A stretch of DNA of 64,000 bases from Chrysemys picta bellii (GCF_011386835.1 NC_088800.1:85934981-85998980); one strand, 5' to 3'; positions 45,417 through 57,560 are shown, numbered from the stretch's first letter. Made by a program: numbers and translations. The notes: generated from the letters alone by a model not told the origin.

Positions 45417-46878
45417 TAATTTTTTTTTAATTTAATTTAATTTAAATTTTTTTTTTTTACTCCTGCCACCTTTTTCACAGCCCCCCATGAACATTGGGTT
45501 CTTCTCTTCAGTTCTCCTGATCTCTCTCTCGCTCTCTCTCTCTGTAGCTCATAAAGTTTTTATAAATTATGTATAGATGACATTTGATTCCAATTAAGAG
45601 CCATCAAATTTTTGCTACTATGGAGGCACAGGGGTTGCTGGGAAAGGAATGGATATAGTAAAATATGGACTGCCCTTGTAATGCAAAAGCTTTCCTCCCA
45701 AATATGTACACAAGAGACGTGCTAGAAAGAGGATAGGGATTTAGAAGTTTGGTTGCCCGTACTGGTGTACTCCGAGAAGGAGGGCTCCCCAGCCAGTGAG
45801 CCTGAACCTTTAGGCAGGTTCTTTGAATATTAGTCTGCTCCTGAATAAATAAAGGTAGTGTGTTAACATTTTACTGTAACTTTGCCTCAATTAAGCAAAA
45901 GGCTTTAAAATAATGTTGTGTGCCTTTCAGTCACACTAAATTCAATTACAACAAAACCATCTCAAACTCAGATTGGGGTCTAGTGAGCTTTTTCAAAGGA
46001 GGTTCTGAGGTTTACACTGATTAAACAGTAAAAGAAGCTATTTTCCTTTTGTGCTATTCAGATGTGGAGGATTTTATTCCATGCTGGGCACAGCACGAAG
46101 CTGTATCTGTCGTATCCCCCTGGGATATTGGCTGCCTGAGTACTGTGTGTGTTTGAGATCTAGCATGTCAATAAAATATATTCACTTGCTGGAGGCTCCA
46201 TGAAGTGGTCTCTGGGACAAGTCTGTGACCATATGTTTGACATCTCGGCACTAAAATATTCTAGTGTTTACTTTTTAAAAGGGCAAGTAATATCCTGTTT
46301 GCTGCTATCCCATTGTTCACTCTGCTTGTGTGTTCTCTGTCTTCCCCCACCGTGTGTCTGTCTTGTCTAGTTGGATTGTCAGTTCTCTGGGGCAGCAGTT
46401 ATTTGCTGCTTTTTGTACAGTGCCTATTCTTGGTTGGTTAATGAGTAGTAAGTGATGGAACAGCAGTTTTGATTGGTGTGCCTATAAATGAAACAAATGT
46501 CAAAACACCTCTAAAATGTCACTTGTTGAAGCAGGCTTCCAAGGAGTTAGAACACGGTTAGAAATGATGCAACAGTGATTGAACATGCTAACCACTGCAG
46601 TCTTGCCCAGAACATGGTCTGTTCTCTTTCTACACAGCATAGCCTACCTTAAAGGGAATCTTCAACGATGAGAGTAATAGTAAAATGTGTCTATCTTATA
46701 GCCAAAGTCCGTATCCTTGCCACTTGGCTTTCCCTTAACTTTCCTTGCTCCATTTGCTGGCTCTTGGAGATATTTCTCAGTTAAGGTGTATTTCTAAATC
46801 CTGTCTGATGCCTCCTCTTGCAGGCTTGGGTTAGTCAAACAATCTAGCATTAGGTGTGAGCTGCTATTGTGTCTGAGC
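45417..46878. other. Unique intronic sequence
   Basis: A T/A-rich tail (45417-45462) and a (CT)n tract (45520-45543) open it; the rest has no recognised feature. Confidence 0.5.
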
Positions 46879-46886
46879 ACAATAGC

Positions 46887-47118
46887 CAGGGACGGCTCTA
46901 TGTATTTTATCGCCCCAAGCATGGCAGTCAGGCAGCGATCGGCGGCATGCCTACAGGGAGGTCTGCTGGTCCTGCGCCTTCGGCGTACCCGCCACCGAAT
47001 TGCTGCCGAAACCGCGGGACCGGTGGACCTCCCGTAGGCATGCCGCCGAAGGCAGCCTGACTGCCGCCCTCATGCCCCAGGCACGCACTTGTTGCGCTGG
47101 TGCCTGGAGCCGCCCCTG
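46887..47118 (+). mobile_element. GC-rich hAT-type element, copy B (232 bp), perfect 8-bp TSD
   Basis: It begins CAGGGACGGCTCTATG and ends GGAGCCGCCCCTG. The 8-bp duplication acaatagc is perfect at 46879-46886 and 47119-47126, which fixes it as a hAT-like insertion. An inner palindrome pairs ggcggcatgcctac with gtaggcatgccgcc, and an outer one pairs ggcagtcaggc with gcctgactgcc. No transposase. The frames here are palindrome artefacts. Confidence 0.92.
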
Positions 47119-47248
47119 ACAATAGCAGCATCTCGGGCTCGGTTTCCACCAGTATCCTAATGAAGCATAAGGATGCAGATACTTTGGGCCTTTTAAATGC
47201 CACATGCACAGTGGCCTCACAAGTTGGCATTTATATACCTGTGCACAT

Positions 47249-47955
47249 TCCTAGATTGCAGAGCCAGAAGGGACCATTGTGATCATCTAGTGTGACCTCC
47301 TGGATAAAACAGGCCAGAGAACTTGCACCCCAAAATTCCTAGAGAATATCTTTTAGAAAAACACGTGATCTTGATTTAAAAATGGTCAGTGATTGAAAAT
47401 CCACCATGACCCTGGGTAAATTGTTCCTGTGGTGAAATACTCTCTCTGTTCAAAATATGCCTTGTGTCCAGCCTGAATTTATTTAGCTTAAACTTCCGGC
47501 AATTGCATCCTGTTAAACCTTTCTCTGGTAGATTAAAGAGCCCATTGTTAACTACTTGTTCCCCATGTAGGTATTTACAGAGTGTGGTCAAGTCGCCCCG
47601 GAAACTTTTCTCTAGTAAGCTAAATAGATTGAGTTCCTTGAGTTGATCACTGTAAACCAGGGTTTCTAATCCTTTAATCATTCTTGTGGCTTTTCTCTGA
47701 ACCCTCTCCAAATTAACAACATCCTTCTTGAACAGAACTGGACACCATATTCCAGCAGTGGCCACACCAGTGCCAAATACAGAGGCAAAATAAACTCTTT
47801 ACTTTGACTCGAGGTTCCTCTGTTATGTATCCCGGGATCATATTAGGTCTTTTGGCCACAGCATCACATTGGAAGCTCATGTTCAGCTGATTATCCACCA
47901 TCACCCCCAAATCTTTTTCTGAGTAATTCACTGCAGTACTCATCCTACTGTGGCT
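47249..47955 (-). mobile_element. CR1 LINE, 5'-truncated
   Basis: The reverse strand encodes LERVQRKATRMIKGLETL, then LKELNLFSL, then FRGDLTTLCKYLHGE, and upstream EKDLGVMVDNQLNMSFQC. The + strand begins with the tail ctagattgcagagccagaag, then ggaccattgtgatcatctag. Frameshifts separate the frames. Confidence 0.92.
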
Positions 47956-50080
47956 GGGAAAATGAAAGTACTCGATATTCTGGAGCAAAACCCAAACCCC
48001 TTCTCCCCCCGTCCCTCTCCCCGACAAAAAAAACCCTGCTTGTTGCAACTGAGCTCTTACCTAGGGAATGAACGACATTGACAAGCGGATTAAATTGTTC
48101 TTTAAAATGCTGTAACGGAGCTACAAGTTCAGCAAAATTCTTCTTTTGCTTTGCTTAAGGTGCATCAGGGAAAAATAAGTAGGTTAATTCTCCTGGAATT
48201 TTCTCTTGCGCATGCCCCCATTTGAATTTAACTGACTTCCCCTTTTCCATCATGTTGGAGCTGCTTATACTTGCCTGAACCTCTTCTCTCTCCTTCCTTA
48301 CCCTACCTGAGACTTGCAGCCTTCTCCCACTCTCCTCTTGCATGTTGCCCATTGCGAGTTCCTATGCCAAACTCTCTCTCTTTCTCCTCAAATCCTTGCT
48401 TAAAGCATGTTTTTTTCTGAAGCTGTTCAATATTAATCCACCAGGGAAGAGTGTGTGAGCATGCCTTTGTTTTTCTATCTATAAGACATGTAGATGCGCA
48501 TGCACACGTTTCACTGCTAGATTGTTGTATAGTATGTGTGTGTGAGATCCTTATAGTAACTGATCTGCACTGTGATGACCTGTTGATTTTTTTCCCCCCA
48601 ATCTCTGGTCATTGGTGTAAAGGTTGAACTGTATTATTTACTGTAGGCTACTTGGGGGGGAAGGCATTGCTTTCCTCTGTGTCGTGTACAGTTCTGAGCA
48701 CAGTGACTAAGAACAAATATCAGAATCCATTAAGATAAAAACAGAACTCAGTTGAGCAAGTAGTCAACAATGTTGGTGTATTTTGTGACCTAAATTCTTA
48801 TTGCATGTGGTTTTAAATGGTTGGTCACACTGCTTTCAGATTCTGTGTCAAGCTCTGCATTCAGTTTTGGATCTAGTGAAAAATCTTAACCCTAGGAGCA
48901 CATCTCAGAAATCTGAGGTAGTTTGTTGTTCAGTACAGTTGGGATAAGAACATAAATGCCAGAATGGGAGCATATGTAACCCAAGAGACTGACCAGCACT
49001 GGGGGGCTTTAAAAGAAGCTGTCTCTAACAGTACAGGGACATGTGTGTATGGTGTCATGTTGCTTAGAGCATATAGGTGACAACCATGGGTCGCAGTGAT
49101 AATGGTAATGGTGCCATATTGAAGCTGTGAGGTTTTGTCTCTTTCCTGGTGTACGTTATATGGGGTTTGGTAAAAGAAGTGGAACATGTCCTCATCTTTA
49201 GGGTCCCAGTAAACAAGATCTCTGTTACAGGTTTCGTCTATCCCCCAGCTGTGTGGTGTCCCCATGTGGTGCTACACATGATGCCCTTTCAAACTGGTTC
49301 TGCTGGAACCACATCTTTCTTAAGGGCTCTCAAGAAGTTGGTTCCAGATCTCTGTGTCAGAGAGACACTCTGTTTATCATGAGTCCTTTCTTTAGAAGAA
49401 GAAGGCCCTTGTTTTAACACAAAAAGTGATGTTGCCTTTCCACTTACGCTAGGAAAGCTTTTAGACATGAATTTTTGCTTCCCTCCCACCCCCTAACTTC
49501 AGTGGCTCTGAGGAATAACTGTTCTGAACTCCCTGACCCTTTTGAATGGAAGAGGTGGCCTTTTTTTTGGTTTGGAGGAAGGTAGAAGCCTGCAGTATGG
49601 TTACTCTAGGGTTACTTTACTATGATGCAGATCTTATACTTTGTCTGTTCTTTTTAATGCATCCACAAAATGCTCCCATCAGCAGTTCATTCACACTGTT
49701 ATCAGAACTGGACATAGAGATTTTGTTATAATGGAGGGGTCAGTATTTTCCAGTCCAATGTCAGTCAGATTCTTAAAAGGCTTTGCTCTGGTTCTATCCC
49801 TATGTCATGGATCCCCTTCACCCCGGGACTTAAATCTGGGGCTAACTAGGTTGGTGCGTCTGCCCTTTGAACCTGCTGCCCTCTGCTGCGTCTCTCAGTA
49901 GCATTTTCTGGTAGTTTGCCTCTGGGAAAAGGATGGTGGAGTTGTGTGCATTTGTTGCTGACCCTCCTGATAGTTTTTTATAAGGACAGGTCCGCATCTG
50001 AAATTCCTGATGAAAGTACCATTGGCGTTCCACCTCAACAAAGCCATGTGGTGATAACACTCTTTCTGTTTCTCTAGTAT
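47956..50080. other. Unique intronic sequence
   Basis: No exon or repeat is recognised between the two CR1 copies. Minus frames at 48930-49265 and 49842-50213 lack domains; the latter overlaps the next CR1. Confidence 0.5.
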
Positions 50081-50082
50081 CT

Positions 50083-51237
50083 CTGGAGGATGTTAAACAG
50101 AAGCTACTAAAATTAGACATTTTAAAATCAGCAGGTAGAAATAACTTGAATCCAAAAGCTTTAAAAGAGCTCTCTGGACCATTAATGATGATTTTCAATA
50201 AGTCTTGGAGCATTGGGCAAGTTCCAGAAGACTGGACCTTGGGCCAACGTTTAAAAAGGGTAAACAGGATGACCTGGGTAATTATAGGCCTGTCAGCCTG
50301 ATATTGATCCTGGGCGAGAGAATGGACCAGATGATATGGGGCTTGATTAATAAACCATTAAAAAGGATAATGTAATTAATGCAAATAGACATGGGTTTAT
50401 GGAAAATTGATCCTGTCAAACTACTGATATATTTGTTTTGGATACAATTACAAGTTTGGTTAATAAAGGTAATAGTGTTAACGTAAGATACTTAGATTTC
50501 TGTGAGGCTTTTGGCTTGGTACCACACAACATTTTGATTAAATAAACTAGACCAATATCAAATAAACATGGCACGCATGCATTAAATAGTGGTTAACTGA
50601 TGGGTCTTGAAATATAATTGTAAACAGATAACTTTCATCAAGAGGATGTTTCCAGTGAGGTCCCACAGGGATTGGTTCTTGGCCCTATGCCATTTAACAT
50701 TTGGTATCAGTGATCTGGAAAAACACATGAAATCATCATCGATGAAGTTTGCAGATGACCCAAAAATTGGGGGAGTGGTAAATAATCACGGGGTCTGGTT
50801 GCTGATACAGAGAGATCTGGATCGCTTAGTAAACTGGGTGCAAGCAAACAATATGCATTTTAATACGGCTAACTGTAGATGTATATGTCTAGGAACAAAG
50901 AACGTTGGCCATATTTACCGGCTGAGGGACTCTAGCCTGGGAAGCAGGGACTCTGAAAAAGATTTGGTGGTGGTGGTGGATAATCAGCTGAACATGAGCT
51001 CCCAGTGTGACGCTGTGGCCAAAAGCGCGAATGTGCTCCTTGGCTGCATAAATAGGGGAACCTGGAGAAGAAGCAGAGAGGTCACTGATATGACTGCTGC
51101 TGGAATACGATGTCCAGTTCTGGTGCCCACAATTCAAGAAGGATGTTGATAAATTGAAGAGCCATAAGAATGATTGAAGAATTAGAAAAATGCCTTATAG
51201 TGTTGGAATTATTAATATTAGAAGTTATCAATATTAA
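50083..51237 (+). pseudogene. CR1 LINE reverse transcriptase, degraded, left part
   Basis: RT regions are readable in order across frames. They are LDILKSAGRNNLNPKALK near 50115; NYRPVSLI near 50275; YLDFCEAFGLVPHNILI near 50487, where the usual catalytic Asp of AFD is Gly; GLVLGPMPFNIW near 50670; KFADDPKIG near 50745, with the FADD box intact; LVNWVQANNMHFNTANCR near 50825; and EKDLVVVVDNQLNMSSQC near 50955. Many frameshifts make it non-functional. It is the longest CR1 in the window. It continues after an insert, at about 51570-51931. Confidence 0.93.
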
Positions 51238-51563
51238 TGTCAGAGACCACCAGACACTAATTTAACCATAAATTCCCTTATTAAATCCAAAGGCGGAATA
51301 GTATTTATACAATTGCTCTAAACATGCCTAAAAAGCCTAAATAGTAAGCCTTTTACTACAGCCAAACAGTAACACAACATTTATGAGCATTTAATCAAGA
51401 TATTTACAAACAGGCCAGACCTAGGGAGAACCATCTCATGGGCATGCTCCAGATCAGGTAGGGTCTGACAAAGAACCCTCAAATTCATGACTCTTTTTAT
51501 ACCCTTCAACAAACAAATGGTGTCATGGCCAATGACACTTAAGCTAACAACTAATTTGAGACA
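51238..51563 (-). mobile_element. Solo-LTR-like insertion inside the CR1 (about 326 bp)
   Basis: Ends are TGTCAGAGACC and TTTGAGACA (TG...CA). On the reverse strand a TATAAAAAGAGTC box (near 51497-51509) is followed by an AATAAGGGAATTT word (near 51268-51282) and a terminal TCTGACA. That order (promoter, poly(A)-like signal, CA end) fits a single retroviral-type LTR. No internal gag/pol is present and no target duplication was found, so the edges may be off by tens of bases. Confidence 0.5.
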
Positions 51564-51569
51564 GTTCCC

Positions 51570-51931
51570 CCTAATTTTCAATTTTAATTCAGATAAAATT
51601 CAGATAGCTGCTTTAACTACCTGAAAGGGGGTTCCAAAGAGGATGGCGCTAGACTGTTCTCAGTGGTAGCAGATGACAGAATAAGGAGTAATGGTCTCAA
51701 GTTGCAGTGGGGGAGGTTTAGGTTGGATATTAGGAAAAATTTAGGTGGTGAAGCACTGGAATGGGTTACCTATAGAGGTGGTGGAATCTCCTTCCTTAGA
51801 GGTTTTTAAGGCCTGGCTTGACGAAGCCCTGGCTGGGATGATTTAGTTGGGAATTGGCCCTGCTTTGAGCAGGGGCTTGGACTAGATGACCTCCTGAGAT
51901 CCCTTCCAACCCTGATATTCTATGATTCTAT
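51570..51931 (+). mobile_element. CR1 LINE, 3' part, right side of the interrupted copy
   Basis: Contains gctttaactacctgaaaggg, ggtaccaaagagg-type wording, ggtttaggttggatattagg, aatgggttacctatagaggt and ggacttgactagatgacctc-type wording. It ends in the CR1 tail ccctgatattctatgattct. It completes the CR1 begun at 50083. Confidence 0.93.
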
Positions 51932-51932
51932 G

Positions 51933-52067
51933 AAAACAACAAGGAGTCTGGTGGCACCTTAAAGACTAACAGATTTATTTGGGCATAAGCTTTTGTGGGT
52001 AAAAACCTCACAAGTGAAAACTCCTTGTTGTTTTTGTAGATACAGACTAACATGGCTACCCCCGATA
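51933..52067 (-). mobile_element. Reptile SINE-like repeat, fold-back copy (135 bp), perfect 12-bp TSD
   Basis: The arms aaaacaacaaggagt (51933-51947) and actccttgttgtttt (52020-52034) are perfect inverted copies. The unpaired leader (gatacagactaacatggcta plus ccccc) lies to the right. A perfect 12-bp duplication, tatgattctatg, is at 51921-51932 and 52068-52079, within the CR1 tail. The internal turning point and leader match 12784-12933. Confidence 0.9.
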
Positions 52068-52079
52068 TATGATTCTATG

Positions 52080-52560
52080 GTAAGTTTGACAACCTTCTTT
52101 CTCCCCCAGGGTCTTTCCTCTTTATCTCTTCCCCTCCTGCCCAACAGCATATTTTGTTGCACTTGGTTCACACACACTTTACTTTTAAGATAACACTGGT
52201 ATGTGGGAGGGGAAGGACCATGATGGCTGCTTTGAAGACGGATTGTTTTTTTCTTATTTAAAACCATCTGCAGTCACCCCTATGAGTCAGATGCCTTCTT
52301 CTTTGAAACTTTCTCTTATCTCATTATTTTTTGAACCAGACATCCTTCCTCCTCCATTCCTTCTAGTCTTATAACTCATTATTTTGAAGGCCTTCCTTCT
52401 ACTTGCTACTCAGGGCCTTTGTTTACAACACAAACTCAAGGAGCTCAATCTATCACTATTTATCTTAACAAAGGGAAGGTTAAGGCGATGACTTGATTAC
52501 AGTCTGTAAGTGTCTATATGGGGAACAAATATTTCATAATGGGCTCTTCAGTGTAGCAGG
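52080..52560. other. Unique intronic sequence
   Basis: Pyrimidine-rich; nothing recognised. Confidence 0.5.
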
Positions 52561-52564
52561 GGAA

Positions 52565-52852
52565 GGTCTAATATGATCCAATGGCTGGAAATTGAACTAG
52601 ACAAACGCAGACTGGAAATTAGGCATAAATTTTTGACAATGGGGATAATTAGCCCTTGGACCAGTTTACCAAGGGTTGTGGTGGATTCTCCACCGCTGAC
52701 CATTTTTAAATAAAACAGTTAAATCAAGATTGGACGTTTTTCTGAAAGCTCTGCTCTAGGAGTTATTTTGGGCAAGATCTATGGTCTGTGTTGTACAGGC
52801 AGTCAGACTAGATGATCACAAAGGTCCCTTCAGGCCTGAGAATCTATGATTA
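52565..52852 (+). mobile_element. CR1 LINE 3' end
   Basis: Starts in the last ORF2 codons (gtctaatatgatccaatggc), passes ccagtttaccaagggttgtg, and ends gtcagactagatgatcacaa, aggtcccttcaggcctgaga and atctatgat. Only the terminal ~290 bp is present, the usual 5' truncation. Confidence 0.88.
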
Positions 52853-55800
52853 AATTTGAAATCTGATTCTTGGCATTGAAATATGTTAACTTGGGATTTT
52901 GCCAGCCACTGGGAAATGCTTCCAGAGGATGTGGAGGCAGCCTGGAGTTGGGAATTGTAACTAGGTGGAGGTGAGGGTAGATATTCCACACAATTGCCTC
53001 CTTGAAAAAATGCAGGAGTAGGAAAAACGGCAGCGTGGCTGCATGCATCTGCCATCCAGAGCGTGTAATGAACACGAGTTCTGTGCTGTAGTGGCAGGGG
53101 CACCTGTTATAAAGCAAAATCTGCTTAACCTATGTGTTGGGTTGCTTCAGAGACCATAAAGACGCTAAATGTCTCTCAGTGGAGCCATACATACAGTAAT
53201 CCAGTGCTGCAGGTTCTCACTCAATGTAAAAACCCCGTATGTACAACTGTGTAATTGGTAGGTCACGTTTTGCTTGATTAACCCTGTGTAGTGGGTATCA
53301 GTGGGATTGAACAGACGTAACAGACAGCAGAAAGTCTGAGTAAATTGTCATTTCCAAATAGAAGAGCTTATTCCAGACATCCGAATGAATGGATGGAGAA
53401 ATGTTGATTACAGTGGATAGTCGAGGGACTAGCATGTGCAGCGTGTTCTAGAGCTGTGTTTTGTAAATGCTGCATATTCAGAATTTTGCCTGTAAAACAA
53501 CAAAACCCGTTGAAGGGCATCGCTTAGTCCATGGGTTTACGGCTGTTCTGGTCTTCTGGCTTATACTGAGGTGATGCGGTATGAAGATTAATGCACCATT
53601 AGTCCGGAAAAGACAGAGGAGAAGAAACTGTTGGGTCATCTAGTCCAAGATAGCACTCAGGTCTGTTCTCTAGAGCACGTAGCTAGTTTGGGGCCTGATC
53701 CCACTCTCACTGAAAGCACTTGAGGCCCCTCTTCTGTACAACTACCGTTACTCTGCAGATCTTTGGGGGATTTTTGTGCTATTCGGAATTAGCTCTGATT
53801 TTCAGGTTAGCCTTTTTATTGTTGAAGTTCATCCTTTTTGTTTCCAGCTATATCCTGAAACCTTATTAACAATTTCCCCTAAAGCACCTGGCAAGATTTC
53901 CCTTAATATTTTTTTTTAGAGTACGTTTTCAGGCCTCTTCCCATTATGCCTCTGTAGTACATGTTGGACTTACTTTCAGATAGCCCTTGGGAAACTTCCT
54001 CATGTCCTATAGTAAAGAAACTAAGATGCACAAGTCTTGATTTTTAAATCCTTTTGATGTATTTAATTAGGTACGGAAAGTACACTGCTTCTGTGCTGCG
54101 GGATTGCGGTGGTATTATGCTGCAAAGTCATTATGAAATTCATTTAAAAAATGCTCTTCCTACGAGCTGTGTTAATTCTTCAAAAGATGTAATTTAAAGC
54201 TTTCTCTATGACACACACAAAGTACTGTGTGCATAATTTCAAAGAAAACCTCTGCAGCTGTTTTGCAGAGTCCACAATTTCAAAAGATTAAAATCTTGCA
54301 GACCATCAATACGCTTTGGAATTGTGCTTGCTTCCTCTGAGCCAATTACGCGGGGTGGGCAGACTGCGGGAAAAGGACAAATATGATCCCTGGCGTGAGG
54401 GATCAAGCGCTGTAAACTTGTGGCTGACCCGCTTTAATAATTGAAGTTTTTCCAATGGTGGTTCTATGTTTTAATATGTAACTTTGTGTTAATATAAACC
54501 AGGGGTAAAATGTTCAAAATACCTAAATGACTCAGGCACCTAAATTCCACTGATTTCAATGAGACTTGGGGACTTCTAAAATTTTATCCTAGATGATTTA
54601 ACCAACCAACCAAACAAACAAAAAAAAGGCAGAGGTTGGCAGCTTGACAAGTTGTGAGCCAGGGTTTAATTTTTGCAGAGTATTAAAATATTAGCTTTGA
54701 AGCAAGTCTCTGCCCCTTGCTGAAGAGGTGCATGTCAGTGGGGCTCTGTAGAAGGGGTGAATACAAATGAGCTGGCGTTGGGCAGAACATTACAGAACAG
54801 CCTGGTCTCTAGGTAACACGATCATGAGTCAGGAGACCCGGTCTCCAGATAGGCCCAGCAGTGCAGTGTTCTTGTTGGCGGGAGGTGGGGAAAGGGGTGA
54901 CTTGTCCAGTGCTGTGTCTCAGTATATCCATACCGTCCTGATTGCACACACGTGTGCAAGGTCTGCGGGGATAGGAACAGTTTTCAGAGATAATGACAGG
55001 TCATTCCCTTTTGCCATTGTACCATTATAAGCTTGTGCTCTTCAACCCTGCTCCAACTCTCCTCTTCCCACATCAGATCGCTGCTTGGCTCCTTATGGCT
55101 TCAATTGATGTCATGAATCAGGCTGTTTCTTGAATGAGAAGGTGACTGCCGCCTTCCCTTTTGTCACTGGCATCATGGCTGCATCCCTTGTTTGTTGTAG
55201 GGTGCCCAGCCAAACCTACTGTGGCTGCGTGAATGGTTGGGAGAGGGCATTAAATACAGTGGAGAAGATCCTCACCCCAAAGATGGGCCATTTTCATCCC
55301 ATAGTGCAGCCAATCATCTTTGTAATGTGGTTTTTGAGCAGGGTGGGGCTGTTGGCTGGAGCGACCCCCCCCCCTCCCCTTTTACTATCCTGTTTTAATG
55401 TACTGAATTGTATCGAATCTAGCCAATGACGCATCCAACTCAGCACAGAATCCGGCGGTGTAAATACAGTAACTAATAAAGAAGAATCATCGTTACAGGT
55501 TGCCAACGTCTAGCCCTCAGATGAGGAGGAAGATTCACAATGTATATTTAAGTGACTTATAAATAAATGAGACTTTTACAGCCAGGGAGTCATCCTTTTT
55601 GAAAGGAGAACATGTAAGTAACAAGCTCTACCCAATTATGGATTCACTGTCAGACTAGAACTGTTCCAACACCCTGTCCTCGGGGTAAATCCTGACAGGT
55701 AGATTTCAGTTTGATAAACCTACAGGAGCAGGGGAATAGAATGAACAGCTGAATCTGGCTTTGAAAGCGAACTGCACCTTTTTTTGGTTGAACAGGGCTA

Positions 55801-57032
55801 ATGACCTTGCGGAGAGGGTAGTGTAAAAGCCAGTGCCTATTGTGTATGTACTGAGTCATGGAGCCCACAGTCTCCTCGGATGGATCTGGGCGTCTATAAG
55901 CAAGGCCTTCCCATCACGAAGGCAACTCATGTATGTTCCTCTTCCAAGGACACAATCCCTAAGGGAGGTTTGAGATACTTGCAAGGTTAATTGGTGCTGT
56001 CTGTCCCTGACCCTATTGAAGACAATGGCATAACTCCCATTGGTTGTAGTAGTGTGGGCTTGGGACCTACGTAGCTGTAACCAGCCATCCTGGAGTCCTT
56101 CTGTGTCCAGTCTCAGTGAGTTCCTGTCGAGCAGAACCAGAGTCGATGTGTATGTTTGGGGGAGGGGAGTGGGGAGCGAGTGCCTTGTCGCTAAGGAAGA
56201 TATGAAGGAAAACCTCTAACTGTGGGCAATGTGAACCTGGTGCCTTCTGGCTGTGTGCGGCTGGTTTCTGCGTGACCTTTTCGGGGACCAGGTTGTTGGG
56301 CTATCTCTGCCTAGGGTTGTGTGAGCTGCAAGGATGTCCGTCCCCGTCTCCTTCCCTGCATCCACACAAGCCACTGTTGTGGTGAGGAGCACAGACACTG
56401 TTCAGGTCTAGCCCTGATGCCAACCTTCTCTCCCAGGCTGTAGAGCTGGGGGGGGGGCGGCGAAAGGTGGGGAGACCAAGTGCATGTGGCAGAGATCCAG
56501 GCCCAGCCAGAGTCCTCCTAGGAACCTTCCCTGCTGCACCGGCCCTACTCAGGCACCAGGTGACCAGAGCTTTAGAGCCACAGTTGAGCTTCTGACCTAG
56601 ATCTGCTCATGCCGCTGAGTTTCTGAGGCCCCCGTCCTGCTGTTGTGTTCCGCCCGGCAGGCCTTCATGCCCATGCAGAGCTCTGCGTCGCCAGCCCCAA
56701 GTGTTCCAAACGTGGTGAGTCAGACCCCCAAAATAATCCGAGAGGCATAAAAATCTTGGGACTTTGAAATGTGGGGTTCTGGTTTCTGAGCCAGCAGGGT
56801 GCCCCACGGGCATATTTCCAAGCTTTCCTCTGCAATGCTGAGGCTAGACACTTTAAAAATGAAATCCAAGATTCTTATGAAATAACAGGATTCCAAGAGC
56901 AGGGACTTTACAAAAAACACGAGCTATGGCAAGACTCTTGATAAAACTTCACGGGTTGGAAGTGGGACTCCATGTAGGCCTAGGGCTCTGCCGAGGCAGA
57001 TCAGGTTTGGGACTGGTAAAATAACACCTCCC
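52853..57032. other. Unique intronic sequence
   Basis: The stretch 54050-54290 is AT-rich, with words such as tgcaaagtcattatgaaatt, and looks non-repetitive. A CAAC/AAAC run is at 54602-54630. A fragment of the palindromic family (caaaatacctaaatgactca) is at 54515-54575. No exon. Confidence 0.5.
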
Positions 57033-57042
57033 TTCAGTGTCT

Positions 57043-57169
57043 AGGGTGACCAGATGTCCCGATTTTTATAGGGACAGTCCTGATTTTGGGGTCTTTTTCT
57101 TATATAGGCTCCTATTTACCCCCCCCCCACCCCCGTCCTGATTTTTCACATTTGCTGTCTGGTCACCCT
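57043..57169 (+). mobile_element. 127-bp short TIR element, copy 3, 9-10 bp TSD
   Basis: Ends are AGGGTGACCAGATGTCCC and GTCTGGTCACCCT. Flanks ttcagtgtct (57033-57042) and gtcagtgtat (57170-57179) match at 8 of 10. The internal TGTCCCGATTTTTATAGGGA-type hairpin and the C-rich stretch match copy 2. Confidence 0.85.
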
Positions 57170-57289
57170 GTCAGTGTATGTCAGCTCAGACTTACGTTGA
57201 GTGTCTCCCCTCATTCTGAGCAGGCTCTGCTGCTAGCCAGAGGCCTCTGATCGTGCTTAAAGACGCCATGTGAAGCCCAATCTTTTTAT

Positions 57290-57560
57290 TAGCTGCAGCG
57301 GCTCAGTTTTTAATTTACAGTATTTACCCTCCGGAGCTGCTGGCAGGAGCTCCTTTCCGGCTGCTGCTGCTTCAGAAATGGGGTTTTTTTAAGTCTCTTT
57401 GACCAGGCTAAAAATGTCCCTTATGTAAATAGCTGCCGTAGGTGTGTGCCAGCTGTGTGCCCGGCTCGCGGGGTCTTCAGCACAGCTTCTCAGCACCAGC
57501 TTATTAAAAGCTTAAGCTGAAGCGTTAATTACTGTCTGCGGCAGGCCGTGGCTTAGAGCC
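57290..57560. promoter_or_regulatory. Candidate conserved regulatory block (unverified)
   Basis: Non-repetitive and more GC/CpG-containing than its surroundings. It has a MEF2-like word (gctaaaaatgtccc), ttatgtaaat, and a near-palindrome, agcttattaaaagcttaagc. It is listed only as a candidate intronic enhancer; nothing in the sequence proves activity. Confidence 0.2.
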
